In this document: one piece after another, positions 1-10,143 of the stretch
Position numbering within the stretch: position 1 is the stretch's first letter
Layout: every line of letters starts with the position of its first letter
Origin: Anaerobium acetethylicum
Lineage (GTDB): Bacteria > Bacillota > Clostridia > Lachnospirales > Lachnospiraceae
Reading direction: 5' to 3'
Assembly (NCBI RefSeq): GCF_900096945.1
Contig: NZ_FMKA01000002.1
Span: 186,001-250,000, forward strand
DNA length: 64,000 bases
Notes under the pieces: generated by a model
Told to the model about the DNA's origin: nothing
Seen by the model: the letters and a program-made list of their open reading frames with translations, nothing else
Database searches by the model: none
Made by a program: the position numbers and the translations under genes

Positions 1-126
1 TGCGACGAGGCTGGACTGGTTTATTATATGGACAGATTGAATCGTGGAATCAGCAGGGAAGAGATATTTGATGGATTTTCAAATTCCCCTGAATTCCAGG
101 GCCTCCTGGAGAGTTACGGTCTGTAG
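1..126 (+). CDS. C-terminal fragment of a DUF4214-domain protein (5' end outside window)
   Basis: Open frame from base 1 to TAG at 124-126; ends ...SREEIFDGFSNSPEFQGLLESYGL, closely matching the C-terminus of the next gene. Confidence 0.8.
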   Translation, partial: CDEAGLVYYMDRLNRGISREEIFDGFSNSPEFQGLLESYGL

Positions 127-148
127 GAAAAAGTGACAGGAAGAGCAG

Positions 149-1939
149 GTGTATAATATGGATAAGATTTTCAGAATCAAGAAGATGGCTGGGCTGCTTG
201 CAGTGACCATGCTGCTGGCATTCGTTACAGCTTTTTCGGGAATTACGGGGAGCGGTCTGAAGGCAGAGGCTGCCGATATGGAACAGCGTGCAGTCTGGAT
301 TTCCTATCTGGACTATGCAGGCCTCAAGGACAAGAGCCAGGCTGAATTCACGGCAAACATAAATGCCATGTACGACAAAGCAAAGTCAGAGAACCTGAAT
401 ACGGTAATCGTTCAGGTAAGGGCTTTCAATGACGCGATCTATCCATCCGCCTATTTTGGATGGTGCTCCTATATCACGTCGAATCCGGCCGGGCCTGGCT
501 ACGATCCCCTTGCAATCATGATCGAAGCGGCACACAGTAAGGGACTCCGTTTTGAGGCCTGGATCAATCCTTACAGGATTGACTCAGCTACAATCCATAA
601 TCCGGGATCAGTGGATACTATATACCTGATTGTCAACGGTGTTGAAGAAATCGTACGCAACTACAATGTGGATGGCATCCATTTTGATGATTATTTTTAC
701 AAAGGTTATCCTGAAGTTTCGGTGGAACAGAAAAAAGCGAATGTCAACGAAATGATCAGGATTGTATACTGGAAAATCAAGACCATAAAGCCGGATGTGG
801 AGTTTGGAATCAGTCCCCAGGGCAACATCGACAACTGCAGGGCTGCAGGGGCTGATGTGGATACCTGGCTCTCAAACAGCGGGTATATCGATTACATCAT
901 GCCTCAGATCTACTGGACAGACAATTACGGAGCGGGCGGGGGCACAGCAATGTACAGCAGCCGGCTGGCGCAGTGGAACGCGCTGAATAAAAACAATACA
1001 AAGATGCATGTAGGGCTGGCACTTTACAGGGTGGCAGACAAATCAGCATACGATATCGGCTGGTCCACAAGCTCTGTGAACCTGCTTGATCAGGCAAACA
1101 TTGCTAAAAATGCCGGAGCGTCCGGATATACACTATTTCGATACAGCTACCTGAATGCAGCAGCTGCCCGGACGGAACTGGACAATTTGAAATCAGTTCA
1201 GGAAGACAGGAGCAAGGTCGAGGCATTCGTTACAAGGCTTTACAGAAATATTCTTGACAGGGAGCCGGATGCGGGTGGCCTGAAGTACTGGAGCGATGCT
1301 CTGCTATACGGAAATCAAACAGGAGCATCTGTGGCAGAAGGGTTCCTGTTCTGCAGTGAATTCGAACAGAAGAATATTGGGGATTCTCAATATGTGGACA
1401 TCCTTTACAGCACTTGTCTTGACAGGGCAGCAGATGCAGCAGGAAAGACCGTATGGCTGGAGTCCCTGACAGCCGGGATGTCTCGCAGAGGCGTGTTTGC
1501 AGGATTTATCAGTTCAAATGAATTTAAAGGCATCTGTCAGAATTGCGGAATTTCAGCTGGAAATGTTGCGCTGACAGAAGCAAGAGACCAGAATGCAGGT
1601 GTTACAAGGTATGTGTACAGATGCTACCAGCAGGCGCTGGGAAGAACGCCGGAAACAGAGGGGCTGAATTACTGGACCGGTCTTATCCTTAATAAGACAG
1701 TAACGCCTGAAGCAGCTGCAAAGGGATTCCTTGAATCAGCAGAATTCAGAAGCAAGAATTATTCTGATACGGAATATGTGAAGACCCTCTACAGACTGTT
1801 CCTGAACAGGGAATATGACGAAGGAGGCCTTGCGTACTGGCTGGAGAAACTGGCCGGTGGAAGCAGCAGGGAAGAAGTGATGTTTGGGTTTTCCAAATCG
1901 CCAGAATTTAACGGATTACTACAGAACTATGGATTATAA
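149..1939 (+). CDS. Secreted GHL10/DUF187-like glycosyl hydrolase-fold protein with C-terminal DUF4214 repeats
   Basis: Signal peptide; 'RAVWISYLDY...FEAWINPYRI...VDGIHFDDYFY' typical of GHL10; repeated 'YRxxLxRExDxxGLxYW' DUF4214 motifs. Confidence 0.85.
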   Translation: MYNMDKIFRIKKMAGLLAVTMLLAFVTAFSGITGSGLKAEAADMEQRAVWISYLDYAGLKDKSQAEFTANINAMYDKAKSENLNTVIVQVRAFNDAIYPSAYFGWCSYITSNPAGPGYDPLAIMIEAAHSKGLRFEAWINPYRIDSATIHNPGSVDTIYLIVNGVEEIVRNYNVDGIHFDDYFYKGYPEVSVEQKKANVNEMIRIVYWKIKTIKPDVEFGISPQGNIDNCRAAGADVDTWLSNSGYIDYIMPQIYWTDNYGAGGGTAMYSSRLAQWNALNKNNTKMHVGLALYRVADKSAYDIGWSTSSVNLLDQANIAKNAGASGYTLFRYSYLNAAAARTELDNLKSVQEDRSKVEAFVTRLYRNILDREPDAGGLKYWSDALLYGNQTGASVAEGFLFCSEFEQKNIGDSQYVDILYSTCLDRAADAAGKTVWLESLTAGMSRRGVFAGFISSNEFKGICQNCGISAGNVALTEARDQNAGVTRYVYRCYQQALGRTPETEGLNYWTGLILNKTVTPEAAAKGFLESAEFRSKNYSDTEYVKTLYRLFLNREYDEGGLAYWLEKLAGGSSREEVMFGFSKSPEFNGLLQNYGL

Positions 1940-1987
1940 TCAAAATACTGTATTTGATAGGTGAAAATGGAAAATAACGGTTTTCAA

Positions 1988-2016
1988 TTGACAAAGGAAT
2001 TCACCTTTGTTAAACT
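1988..2016 (+). promoter_or_regulatory. Candidate sigma-A promoter TTGACA-17-TAAACT
   Basis: -35 at 1988-1993, -10 at 2011-2016; spacer is the palindrome ACAAAGGaattcaCCTTTGT. Confidence 0.5.
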
Positions 2017-2104
2017 AACGACAGACTAAATAAAACTTATAAGTAGATTTTCGAGATCCATTTAAGATGACACATGGTCATAATAAAGATTTGAGGTAAA
2101 AATC

Positions 2105-3472
2105 GTGGAAAAGAACGCACAGTATAAAAGAATTATCTTGTTTTTTGAAGCAATTATAATTCTTGCACTGCAGACAGGAGCCTTCTTGTTTGTATGGTAT
2201 GAATATTATAGCAGGGTAATTCCCCTGCCTTATTGGAGAAGAGGAAACTGGGCGGTAGTAGGCCTGTACGCCATCGTCCTGCTGTTTTTCAGCAGGATGT
2301 ATGGGGCTTTTAAGGTTGGATATCTGAAGGTTACGGATGTGCTTTATTCCCAGATACTGTCTCTTCTCTGCGTGAATTTCATTACCTATTTCCAGATCTG
2401 CCTTATAGGCCGCTGGTTCATGAATCCGTTTCCGATGCTGTGGTTAACTTTGGCAGATGTTGCTGTTATCATCATCTGGGTCATTACGACCAGATTTATC
2501 TACATAAAACTATATCCACCGCGCCGCATGATCCTGATACACGGCGACAGGGAGCCGGATGCACTGATTGAAAAGATGAATGCCCGAAGAGACAAATATA
2601 AGATCTGCAATGCCATTCATATTGAAGAAGGCACAGAAGCTATCCAGGCGGCAATTCTTGATTACGAAGCCGTGATCATCTGCGATGTTCCATCACAGAT
2701 CAGGAATCGAATACTGAAGTTCTGCTTTGTGAAATCCAAAAGGGTATATATGACGCCGAAGATTTCTGACATCATCATCAGGGGATCGGACAGCATACAT
2801 CTGTTTGACACACCTCTTCTTCTTTCCAGGAACCAGGGTCTTACTGCTGAACAGAGGGTAATAAAAAGAGCTGCGGATATCATCATTTCCGTGCTTGGGA
2901 TTGTTGTGGCTTCGCCGTTTATGATGATAATTGCCATATTGATCAAGGCATATGACGGCGGCCCTGTATTCTACCGACAGGAAAGAGTCACCAAAGACGG
3001 AGAACGATTTCAGATATACAAATTCAGAAGCATGATTACAGATTCGGAGAAATCCGGGGCAAGGCTTGCAAAAAAGAATGATGAGAGGGTTACTCCCATC
3101 GGTAAGGTGCTTCGAAACATCCATTTCGACGAGCTGCCTCAGCTGTTCAATATCCTGCAGGGACATATGTCCATTGTAGGGCCGAGGCCTGAGCGGGAAG
3201 CAATCATCAGCGAATACGAAGAGGAGATACCGGAATTCAGATTCAGGCTGAAGGTCAAGGCAGGCCTGACGGGATATGCCCAGGTATTCGGAAAGTACAA
3301 TACGACACCCTATGATAAGCTGAAGCTGGATATGTATTACATAGAAAATTATTCCATATGGCTGGATCTAAAGCTGATGTTCATGACGTTCAAGATCCTG
3401 TTCCAGAAAGAGAATTCAGAAGGCGTCGACGACTGGCAGGTCACTGCCCTCACGAAGGAGTCAGGCAAATGA
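2105..3472 (+). CDS. Polyprenyl-phosphate sugar phosphotransferase (initiating sugar transferase)
   Basis: N-terminal TM helices plus C-terminal bacterial sugar transferase domain ('KFRSMITDSE...DELPQLFNILQGHMSIVGPRPERE'). Confidence 0.9.
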   Translation: MEKNAQYKRIILFFEAIIILALQTGAFLFVWYEYYSRVIPLPYWRRGNWAVVGLYAIVLLFFSRMYGAFKVGYLKVTDVLYSQILSLLCVNFITYFQICLIGRWFMNPFPMLWLTLADVAVIIIWVITTRFIYIKLYPPRRMILIHGDREPDALIEKMNARRDKYKICNAIHIEEGTEAIQAAILDYEAVIICDVPSQIRNRILKFCFVKSKRVYMTPKISDIIIRGSDSIHLFDTPLLLSRNQGLTAEQRVIKRAADIIISVLGIVVASPFMMIIAILIKAYDGGPVFYRQERVTKDGERFQIYKFRSMITDSEKSGARLAKKNDERVTPIGKVLRNIHFDELPQLFNILQGHMSIVGPRPEREAIISEYEEEIPEFRFRLKVKAGLTGYAQVFGKYNTTPYDKLKLDMYYIENYSIWLDLKLMFMTFKILFQKENSEGVDDWQVTALTKESGK

Positions 3473-4248
3473 TAGAAAAAAATAAAAAAGAGGAGTCCGC
3501 AGAAAAAGCGGATCCTCTTGTTTCGGTTATTATGCCGGCATTTCAAGTTGCCGGCTACATAGAAAAAGCAATAGAGTCCGTGTTCAGGCAGGATGTCTCC
3601 CTCGAACTAATTGTGATTGATGACTGCTCGCAGGACGGGCTGGAGGAGGTCATGAAAAAATACAGCGATTACGGAAATGTCATTTATCTGAAGAACAAGA
3701 AGAATATGGGCGTGGCAGCCTCCAGAAACAGAGGAGTAGCAGCAGCATCAGGACGATATATTGCATTCCTGGATTCTGATGACTGGTGGGAAGCCGGGAA
3801 ATTATCGAAGCAGCTAAAGGTTATGGAGAAGGAACATGTTGTCCTGTGCTCAACAGGCCGGGAGCTTATGGAGGCGGACGGGAATTCGACAGGAAAAATT
3901 ATTCCGGTCAAGGAGGTGCTGAGTTACAGGAGACTTCTGTATGGAAACAGCATTAACTGTTCTTCAGTAATAGTCAGAGCGGAAGCGGCAAGGGAATATC
4001 CAATGCTCCATGACGACAGTCATGAGGACTATATCACCTGGCTTAAGATCCTTAAAAAATATGGTTCCGGTCGGGCAATCAACGAGCCGCTTCTAAAATA
4101 CAGGTTGAGCGAAAATGGGAAATCAAGAAATAAAATTAAATCCGCCCGTATGACATTTGCTGTTTATCGGTATATGGGGTATGGCTATATAAGGTCAGCA
4201 TGTTTTTTTACAGGCTATGCATTAAATGGAATTAAAAAATATTTGTGA
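3469..4248 (+). CDS. Glycosyltransferase family 2
   Basis: 'VSVIMPAFQVAGYIEKAIESV...DDCSQDG...FLDSDDWW'; ATG at 3469 overlaps upstream stop (ATGA). Confidence 0.9.
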   Translation: MIEKNKKEESAEKADPLVSVIMPAFQVAGYIEKAIESVFRQDVSLELIVIDDCSQDGLEEVMKKYSDYGNVIYLKNKKNMGVAASRNRGVAAASGRYIAFLDSDDWWEAGKLSKQLKVMEKEHVVLCSTGRELMEADGNSTGKIIPVKEVLSYRRLLYGNSINCSSVIVRAEAAREYPMLHDDSHEDYITWLKILKKYGSGRAINEPLLKYRLSENGKSRNKIKSARMTFAVYRYMGYGYIRSACFFTGYALNGIKKYL

Positions 4249-5374
4249 TTACTTACAAGGGGAAGAGGCACTACAGGGGGCAGGAGAATTGAAGATATTA
4301 GTTGACGCAAGAACAATGGGGAGCAGGCCTAGCGGGGTAGGCATGTACACTTACAATTTCATGAAGGAACTTTTGAAATACCCGGACATCCAGTTTGTAC
4401 TGGCATCTGATATCAGCGTAAGCCGGGAGATGGAAGTCCTTGCAGGGCAGAACATCAGGATTATAGAGTATGGAAACCGGGTTAGCAAAAGCTTCGGTTT
4501 ATTCGGATATTTCAAGTTTATACAGAAATGCATACATCAGGAGAAACCTGATATTTTCTGGGAACCGAATAACCTTATGCCAGTCAGGATAAAGAATCCT
4601 TACGGCAGAATTATGGTTACCATCCATGATCTTTTTCCGATTACAAAACCGGAATACTATGGAAGGGTATATGAAAATTATTTCAGGTACGGGATGACAA
4701 AGACCGCAAAAACAGCGGATATATTCCTGTACAATTCGATGGAAACCAGACAGTTCATGGAGAAATATTATCCTGCTGTTAAACATAAAAAGAACTTTAT
4801 CTCTTATATCATAATCAACAGGATACCGGTCAGCAGTACTGCAGACAACGGGTATTTTCTATATGTAGGCAATCTCGAGAAAAGGAAGGGCGTTGACCTT
4901 CTGCTGAAAGCCTACAGTCTCTACCGGAAAAGCGGTGGCACGAAGGAACTGTACCTTGGGGGAAAAATCAGGGAAGAAGACATACAGAAACTCTACGACG
5001 AAGTCAGCAGCACGACGGAAGGCGTGAAGTATGCCGGTTACCTTGAGGAAGACAGGAAGAAAGAGCTCTATGCTGGATGCTCCTGCTTCGTATTCCCTTC
5101 AAAAGCCGAAGGATTCGGAATGCCGCCGGTGGAAGTTATGAATTTCGGAAAACCGGTTATCTTAAGTAATCTGAATATCTTTCAAGAAATCCTGGGGAAT
5201 CATGTCACATATTTCAATCTTGAGGGGGACGAGGATGCGCAGATTAAGAATCTGTGCATAGCCATGAATGGCTATTCAGAACCCGATCTGGAAGAGTACG
5301 ATAAAATTACCGAAAAATTCGATGCCCCGAATCTGGGACGAAAATTAAAAGAGTTTTTAGAGAAAGTGGAGTAG
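4226..5374 (+). CDS. Glycosyltransferase family 4
   Basis: 'ILVDARTMGSRPSGVGMYTYN...VGNLEKRKG...FVFPSKAEGFGMPPVEVM'; true start may be TTG 4289 (MKILVDARTMG). Confidence 0.88.
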   Translation: MELKNICDYLQGEEALQGAGELKILVDARTMGSRPSGVGMYTYNFMKELLKYPDIQFVLASDISVSREMEVLAGQNIRIIEYGNRVSKSFGLFGYFKFIQKCIHQEKPDIFWEPNNLMPVRIKNPYGRIMVTIHDLFPITKPEYYGRVYENYFRYGMTKTAKTADIFLYNSMETRQFMEKYYPAVKHKKNFISYIIINRIPVSSTADNGYFLYVGNLEKRKGVDLLLKAYSLYRKSGGTKELYLGGKIREEDIQKLYDEVSSTTEGVKYAGYLEEDRKKELYAGCSCFVFPSKAEGFGMPPVEVMNFGKPVILSNLNIFQEILGNHVTYFNLEGDEDAQIKNLCIAMNGYSEPDLEEYDKITEKFDAPNLGRKLKEFLEKVE

Positions 5375-5377
5375 AAT

Positions 5378-6649
5378 ATGTTGTCAAAAATGCTTTTTGG
5401 CTTTTCCAATGAATTTAAACCGTTGCTAAAAAAGGTAGTTCCGATTTCAGTTTTAAGAAAATGCAAGGCCAGGATAGAGAATAAGAGCCTGGCCGAACTG
5501 AAGCAGTACAAAAGGGAGGGATTTTGCAGGGAGAAGTTTCCGGACGGGGTAAACCTAATCGGGAACATCAAATCGGAAATCGGGCTTGGCCAGAGCTGCC
5601 GTCTGGTTGCAGCGGAATTGGAAAACAGCAGTTTACCTTTTACCGTCTATAATTTCATGCTTAGCGGACATACGCGGAATAGCGACTGCACCTTTGACTA
5701 TAAGATAGGTAGCAGTCTGCCGTATAATATTAATCTGATCCATATAAACCCTTATGAAATAGGGGCAGCTTTTTCGCACATGGACAAAAGTATATGGAAC
5801 GAACGTTATAACATAGCATTCTGGCTCTGGGAGCTGGAAGCTTTTCCTGATATATGGACTGGATGGCTGCCCTTATTCGACGAAATCTGGACTCCGTCAG
5901 AGTTTATAAGCAAGGGTATACGAAAAAAGACAAATCTGCCTGTAAAAACAATTCCATATTGCGTTACGGCACCTGTGGACAGCAGGTATGATAGGGAATA
6001 TTTCGGCCTTCCTAAAGGGAGATTTCTTTATCTCGTGATGTATGATTCAAACAGCACAATGAGCAGGAAGAACCCGATGGGTTCGATAGAAGCGTTCAAA
6101 AAGGCTTTCAGTAAGGATGAAGAGGGAATAGGCCTTGTGATAAAGACAAACAATACAAAGCCGGAGGAAATGGAGATCCTGAAAAAAAACTTCGAAGGAT
6201 ACAGTAACATTTATTATATTACTGACGTCCTAGAGAAGATGCAGGTGAACAGTCTGATCAAAGAGGTGGATGTTTTTTGCTCCCTGCACAGAGCGGAAGG
6301 CTTCGGATTGGTCATGGCCGAAGCTATGCTGGTGGGAACCCCGGTAATTGCGACAGACTGGTCTTCCAATACGGAATTTATGAATCGGGATGTTGCCTGT
6401 ATGGTAGGTTACCGCTATGTGGAAATACAGGAAGATGACGGACACTATAAAAAAGGGAACAGATGGGCAGAGGCGGATACGGATCAGGCAGCTTCCTGTA
6501 TGAGGAAGCTTTATGAAGATAGGAATTTTCATGAAGAATTGTCAAGGAAGGCCAAGGAGCACATAGAGGACAAACTCAGCATGGAAAGAGCAGTTTTATT
6601 AGTTGAAAACCGCATTTATGATATATACGGACAGGCCACGATTGAGTAA
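5378..6649 (+). CDS. Glycosyltransferase (GT4-like)
   Basis: 'NLIGNIKSEIGLGQSCR...CSLHRAEGFGLVMAEAMLVGTPVIATDWSSN'. Confidence 0.88.
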   Translation: MLSKMLFGFSNEFKPLLKKVVPISVLRKCKARIENKSLAELKQYKREGFCREKFPDGVNLIGNIKSEIGLGQSCRLVAAELENSSLPFTVYNFMLSGHTRNSDCTFDYKIGSSLPYNINLIHINPYEIGAAFSHMDKSIWNERYNIAFWLWELEAFPDIWTGWLPLFDEIWTPSEFISKGIRKKTNLPVKTIPYCVTAPVDSRYDREYFGLPKGRFLYLVMYDSNSTMSRKNPMGSIEAFKKAFSKDEEGIGLVIKTNNTKPEEMEILKKNFEGYSNIYYITDVLEKMQVNSLIKEVDVFCSLHRAEGFGLVMAEAMLVGTPVIATDWSSNTEFMNRDVACMVGYRYVEIQEDDGHYKKGNRWAEADTDQAASCMRKLYEDRNFHEELSRKAKEHIEDKLSMERAVLLVENRIYDIYGQATIE

Positions 6650-6711
6650 AAAACATCTTGAGATTATGGATGTGTTTAAATGAATTATACGAAAATAACA
6701 AAATTGAACAA

Positions 6712-6810
6712 GTAACAGACTGCACTTTTGCGCATGCAGAACTTGGGTTTTTTATGAAAAACAGGCTAAAAAATGCTTCGATTTGCAGGGCAGGGACTCT
6801 GAACAGTTAC
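6712..6810 (+). repeat. Repeat element C-like unit
   Basis: GTAAC...AAAAAATGCTTCGATTTGCAGGGCAGGGACTCTGAACAGTTAC. Confidence 0.55.
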
Positions 6811-6837
6811 AATTAATATAGAGATTGGAGAAAAAGT

Positions 6838-7614
6838 ATGAAAACAATAAAAGAATTATATGCATATAGACATATGATATACAGTTTGGTACGGAGGGAT
6901 TTGCGAGGTCGTTATAAGGGATCTGTCTTGGGTTTTTTATGGACTTTTCTGAATCCTTTATTTCAGCTGATCATATATACGATTTTGTTTTCGGTGATTT
7001 TACCAAGCAACATTGACAAGTTTTATTTGTTTTTATTTGTTGCTCTAGTACCGTGGATATTTTTCAGTACATGTTTAATTGGTGGATCCGCATGTATTTT
7101 AGCGCAACAGGATATGGTTAAGAAAATTTATTTTCCTAGAGAAGTTTTGCCGCTGGCCTATGTAACAAGCCAGTTTATTAACATGATTTATTCTTTTGTC
7201 GTTATTTTTATCGTGGTATTGATATCGGGAAAAGGTATTAATGTTGTTGCATTGCTGTATCTTCCGATAATCATGCTTGTAGAGTATATTTTATGTCTTG
7301 GTATTACGATGCTCTTTTCAGGTCTTACGGTGTATCTTCGGGATTTGGAGTATATATTGGGGATAGTTGGAATGGCTTGGATGTATTTGACGCCAATCGT
7401 ATATTCAATCGATATAATAGATAAAAAGTTTTTGAAATTCTATTACATTAATCCAATGACTCCGATTATTACAGCATATCGCGATATTTTATATGAAAAG
7501 CAAATACCACAATTGAGTACATTAGTTCATGCTCTTGTGTTAGGCATATTGATTCTGGTACTTGGATGCTTTAGTTTTTCAAGGCTAAAAAGACGTTTTG
7601 CGGAGGAATTATAG
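6838..7614 (+). CDS. Polysaccharide ABC exporter permease (Wzm/TagG-like)
   Basis: 'LVRRDLRGRYKGSVLGFLWTFLNPLFQLIIY' ABC-2 permease signature; precedes a Wzt-like ATPase. Confidence 0.9.
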   Translation: MKTIKELYAYRHMIYSLVRRDLRGRYKGSVLGFLWTFLNPLFQLIIYTILFSVILPSNIDKFYLFLFVALVPWIFFSTCLIGGSACILAQQDMVKKIYFPREVLPLAYVTSQFINMIYSFVVIFIVVLISGKGINVVALLYLPIIMLVEYILCLGITMLFSGLTVYLRDLEYILGIVGMAWMYLTPIVYSIDIIDKKFLKFYYINPMTPIITAYRDILYEKQIPQLSTLVHALVLGILILVLGCFSFSRLKRRFAEEL

Positions 7615-7616
7615 TT

Positions 7617-8966
7617 ATGAAAAATGGAAATGCCATTGAAGTGATTGATGTTAAGAAGAATTTTCGTGTATATCATGATAAGGGAAGAACATTAAAGGAA
7701 AGACTGTTGTTCTTAAATAGAAACAGGTATGAAGAAAGGTGGGTTCTGAAAGGAATTAGCTTTGAAGTGAAAAAAGGAGAAGCAATAGGACTTATTGGTG
7801 AAAATGGGTGTGGTAAGAGTACAACCTTAAAACTATTGACCCAAATTATGTACCCGGATAGCGGCAGTATAGAGATAAAAGGAAGGGTTTCCAGTCTGAT
7901 TGAGTTGGGTGCTGGTTTTCATCCCGATATGAGCGGAAGGGAAAATATATATACGAATGCATCAATATTTGGTCTTACCAAGAAGGAAATTGATATGCGT
8001 ATGAAGGATATCATTGAGTTTTCGGAGCTAGAGGAATTTTTAGATAACCCGGTGCGTACATATTCTTCAGGTATGTATATGCGACTTGCATTTTCGGTGG
8101 CAATCAATGTGGATGCAGATGTTCTTCTGATTGATGAAATCCTTGCAGTGGGGGACTCCAATTTTCAGGCAAAGTGCTTCAATAAACTTCGTGAATTGAA
8201 AGCAGCAGGTATAACAATCGCGATTGTAACACATGATTCTGGAACAATAGAGAAATTCTGTGACAAGGCTGTTTGGATTAGTAAAGGAGAAGTTGTTTCT
8301 AGTGGCAAGGCAGCCAAGGTTGTGGATGCATATCTAAAGCATATGAATGATAAAAAAGTACAATCATTACTGAATAAAGAGGAAAAAGAGAGAGCAATAG
8401 AAGAACAAAATGCAGAAAAGTCTTGCGAGATAGAAATGAGTAGTGAGTCTGTATCAGATGTAGAAACTGAGAATGCTCAAGAGACAGTTTCTTCAGTGGA
8501 TGTGGGGGCGGAAAAGACAAAGCCAGAGATTGACTATAGCGCAAATCACTTTGGGCTTGGCCAGGCAGAAATAGTGCAAGCTTATTTCATAAATGAACAA
8601 GGCAATAAAACACAGGTGCTAAAGGCGGGAGAGAAGGCAGAAGTAGTAATGCACTATAAAGTTAATAAGCAATTAGGGGGATATGTGTTTGGAATAGGTT
8701 TCTATGATTTGGAAGGCCGTTGTTTATTGGGGTCAAATACGCAGTTGGACAGAGTGGAAGTTTTGCATTCGAAAATGAAGGGAATCGTAAAATTCAAGAT
8801 GGAAAACCTTCCACTATTAACGGGAAAATATATATTAAATGTAGCTATTGTTGATGATAATGGCATGCCATTAGATTTCTATCGCGATTATTGCCATTTT
8901 GATGTTGTATCAGATGATCGCAGCGTTGGCTATATGTCAATACCACACAAATGGGAACTGGAATAG
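7617..8966 (+). CDS. Polysaccharide ABC exporter ATPase with C-terminal Wzt-type domain
   Basis: Walker A 'GENGCGKST', 'YSSGMYMRLAFSVA'; C-terminal domain 'ANHFGLGQAEIVQAYFINEQG'. Confidence 0.9.
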   Translation: MKNGNAIEVIDVKKNFRVYHDKGRTLKERLLFLNRNRYEERWVLKGISFEVKKGEAIGLIGENGCGKSTTLKLLTQIMYPDSGSIEIKGRVSSLIELGAGFHPDMSGRENIYTNASIFGLTKKEIDMRMKDIIEFSELEEFLDNPVRTYSSGMYMRLAFSVAINVDADVLLIDEILAVGDSNFQAKCFNKLRELKAAGITIAIVTHDSGTIEKFCDKAVWISKGEVVSSGKAAKVVDAYLKHMNDKKVQSLLNKEEKERAIEEQNAEKSCEIEMSSESVSDVETENAQETVSSVDVGAEKTKPEIDYSANHFGLGQAEIVQAYFINEQGNKTQVLKAGEKAEVVMHYKVNKQLGGYVFGIGFYDLEGRCLLGSNTQLDRVEVLHSKMKGIVKFKMENLPLLTGKYILNVAIVDDNGMPLDFYRDYCHFDVVSDDRSVGYMSIPHKWELE

Positions 8967-8989
8967 ATTAATATTTTGGAGGAATAATT

Positions 8990-10141
8990 ATGGAGTTTGG
9001 CAGTATAGAAGAAAAAGTGATATATGAAAAACTGAAAAACGGGATGCAAGTGGATTGTAGAAAGAATAATGGAGTGGGTACGTCAAATACAATTCCTGGA
9101 AGTGATTTTTCAAATGAAACGATAAACCAGTATTTTGATGAAATAACAAGAAATATTGCTGTAATGAATAGTACTAGTTATAATACTTCTAATCGGCTTA
9201 TAAACAGTTACAGAGGGAAACTGGGAATTCTAGCGAAGCGTGCTATACGTAAAATCTTGAGATGGTATATTGAACCGGTTTGTGAGCAGCAGAGTGCCTT
9301 TAATAATGCAGTCACTCCAAGTATTGGAAGAATGACTGAGATTATGGATAAATTGAAAGAACAAAATCACGAAATGCAGACGATATTGAACATGACTAAT
9401 AGTAAGCTAAATGAAATTGCAGATCGTATTGAGGAGGCAGACCTACCTGCTTTACAAAATACTGAGAACAACTTCTGGATTAAGAAAACAGCTGCACAAT
9501 CGGGTGAGGATGCAATTGTTGCCTTTATTTTAATGGAGCTGGGAGTCTCTATGAATGAATGTAAGTATCTCGATTTGGGTGCAAACCATGCTAAGTTTCT
9601 AAGCAACACATTTTATTTTTACTCACAAGGGGCAAGAGGAGTACTGGTAGAGGCAAATCCTGCTTTAATACCTGAATTGAAGTTTTACAGACATGGAGAT
9701 GTTATTTTAAATAAATGTATTACAACAAAATCCAATGATATTGTAGAATTTTATGTTCTGAATGGGGATGGTTTATCAACTCCGGATAAGGATGCCGCAG
9801 AGGAATTTATCAGGAAAAATCCAGCGCTGGAAATAAAAGAAGTTATAAAAGTAGAAACTATATCAGTAAATGATATTATAGAAACTTATTTTGGAGAAGC
9901 TCCAACAATCGTAAATATTGATATAGAGGGAAAAGAGTTAGAGGTATTGGAGTCAATTAACTGGGATAAATATCGACCAGTAATTGTTATTGCAGAAATG
10001 ATAGAATATAAACCCAAAATTGGAATTAGAACAAAAAATTCTGAAATATTAGACTTTATGAAAGATAAAGGTTATGAAGAATATGCATTTACTGGTATTA
10101 ATTCAATATTTATAGATAAAGCCAGACTTGGGGAGGATTAA
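8990..10141 (+). CDS. FkbM-family methyltransferase with N-terminal helical extension
   Basis: 'QSGEDAIVAFILMELG...YLDLGANHAKFLSNT...GVLVEANPALIPEL...VNIDIEGKELEVLESI'. Confidence 0.85.
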   Translation: MEFGSIEEKVIYEKLKNGMQVDCRKNNGVGTSNTIPGSDFSNETINQYFDEITRNIAVMNSTSYNTSNRLINSYRGKLGILAKRAIRKILRWYIEPVCEQQSAFNNAVTPSIGRMTEIMDKLKEQNHEMQTILNMTNSKLNEIADRIEEADLPALQNTENNFWIKKTAAQSGEDAIVAFILMELGVSMNECKYLDLGANHAKFLSNTFYFYSQGARGVLVEANPALIPELKFYRHGDVILNKCITTKSNDIVEFYVLNGDGLSTPDKDAAEEFIRKNPALEIKEVIKVETISVNDIIETYFGEAPTIVNIDIEGKELEVLESINWDKYRPVIVIAEMIEYKPKIGIRTKNSEILDFMKDKGYEEYAFTGINSIFIDKARLGED

Positions 10142-10143
10142 GT

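Noticed and set aside
3358-3468. N-terminal extension of the GT2 ORF
   Set aside because: Overlaps the sugar-transferase coding region in another frame; ATG 3469 with ATGA coupling is a better start.
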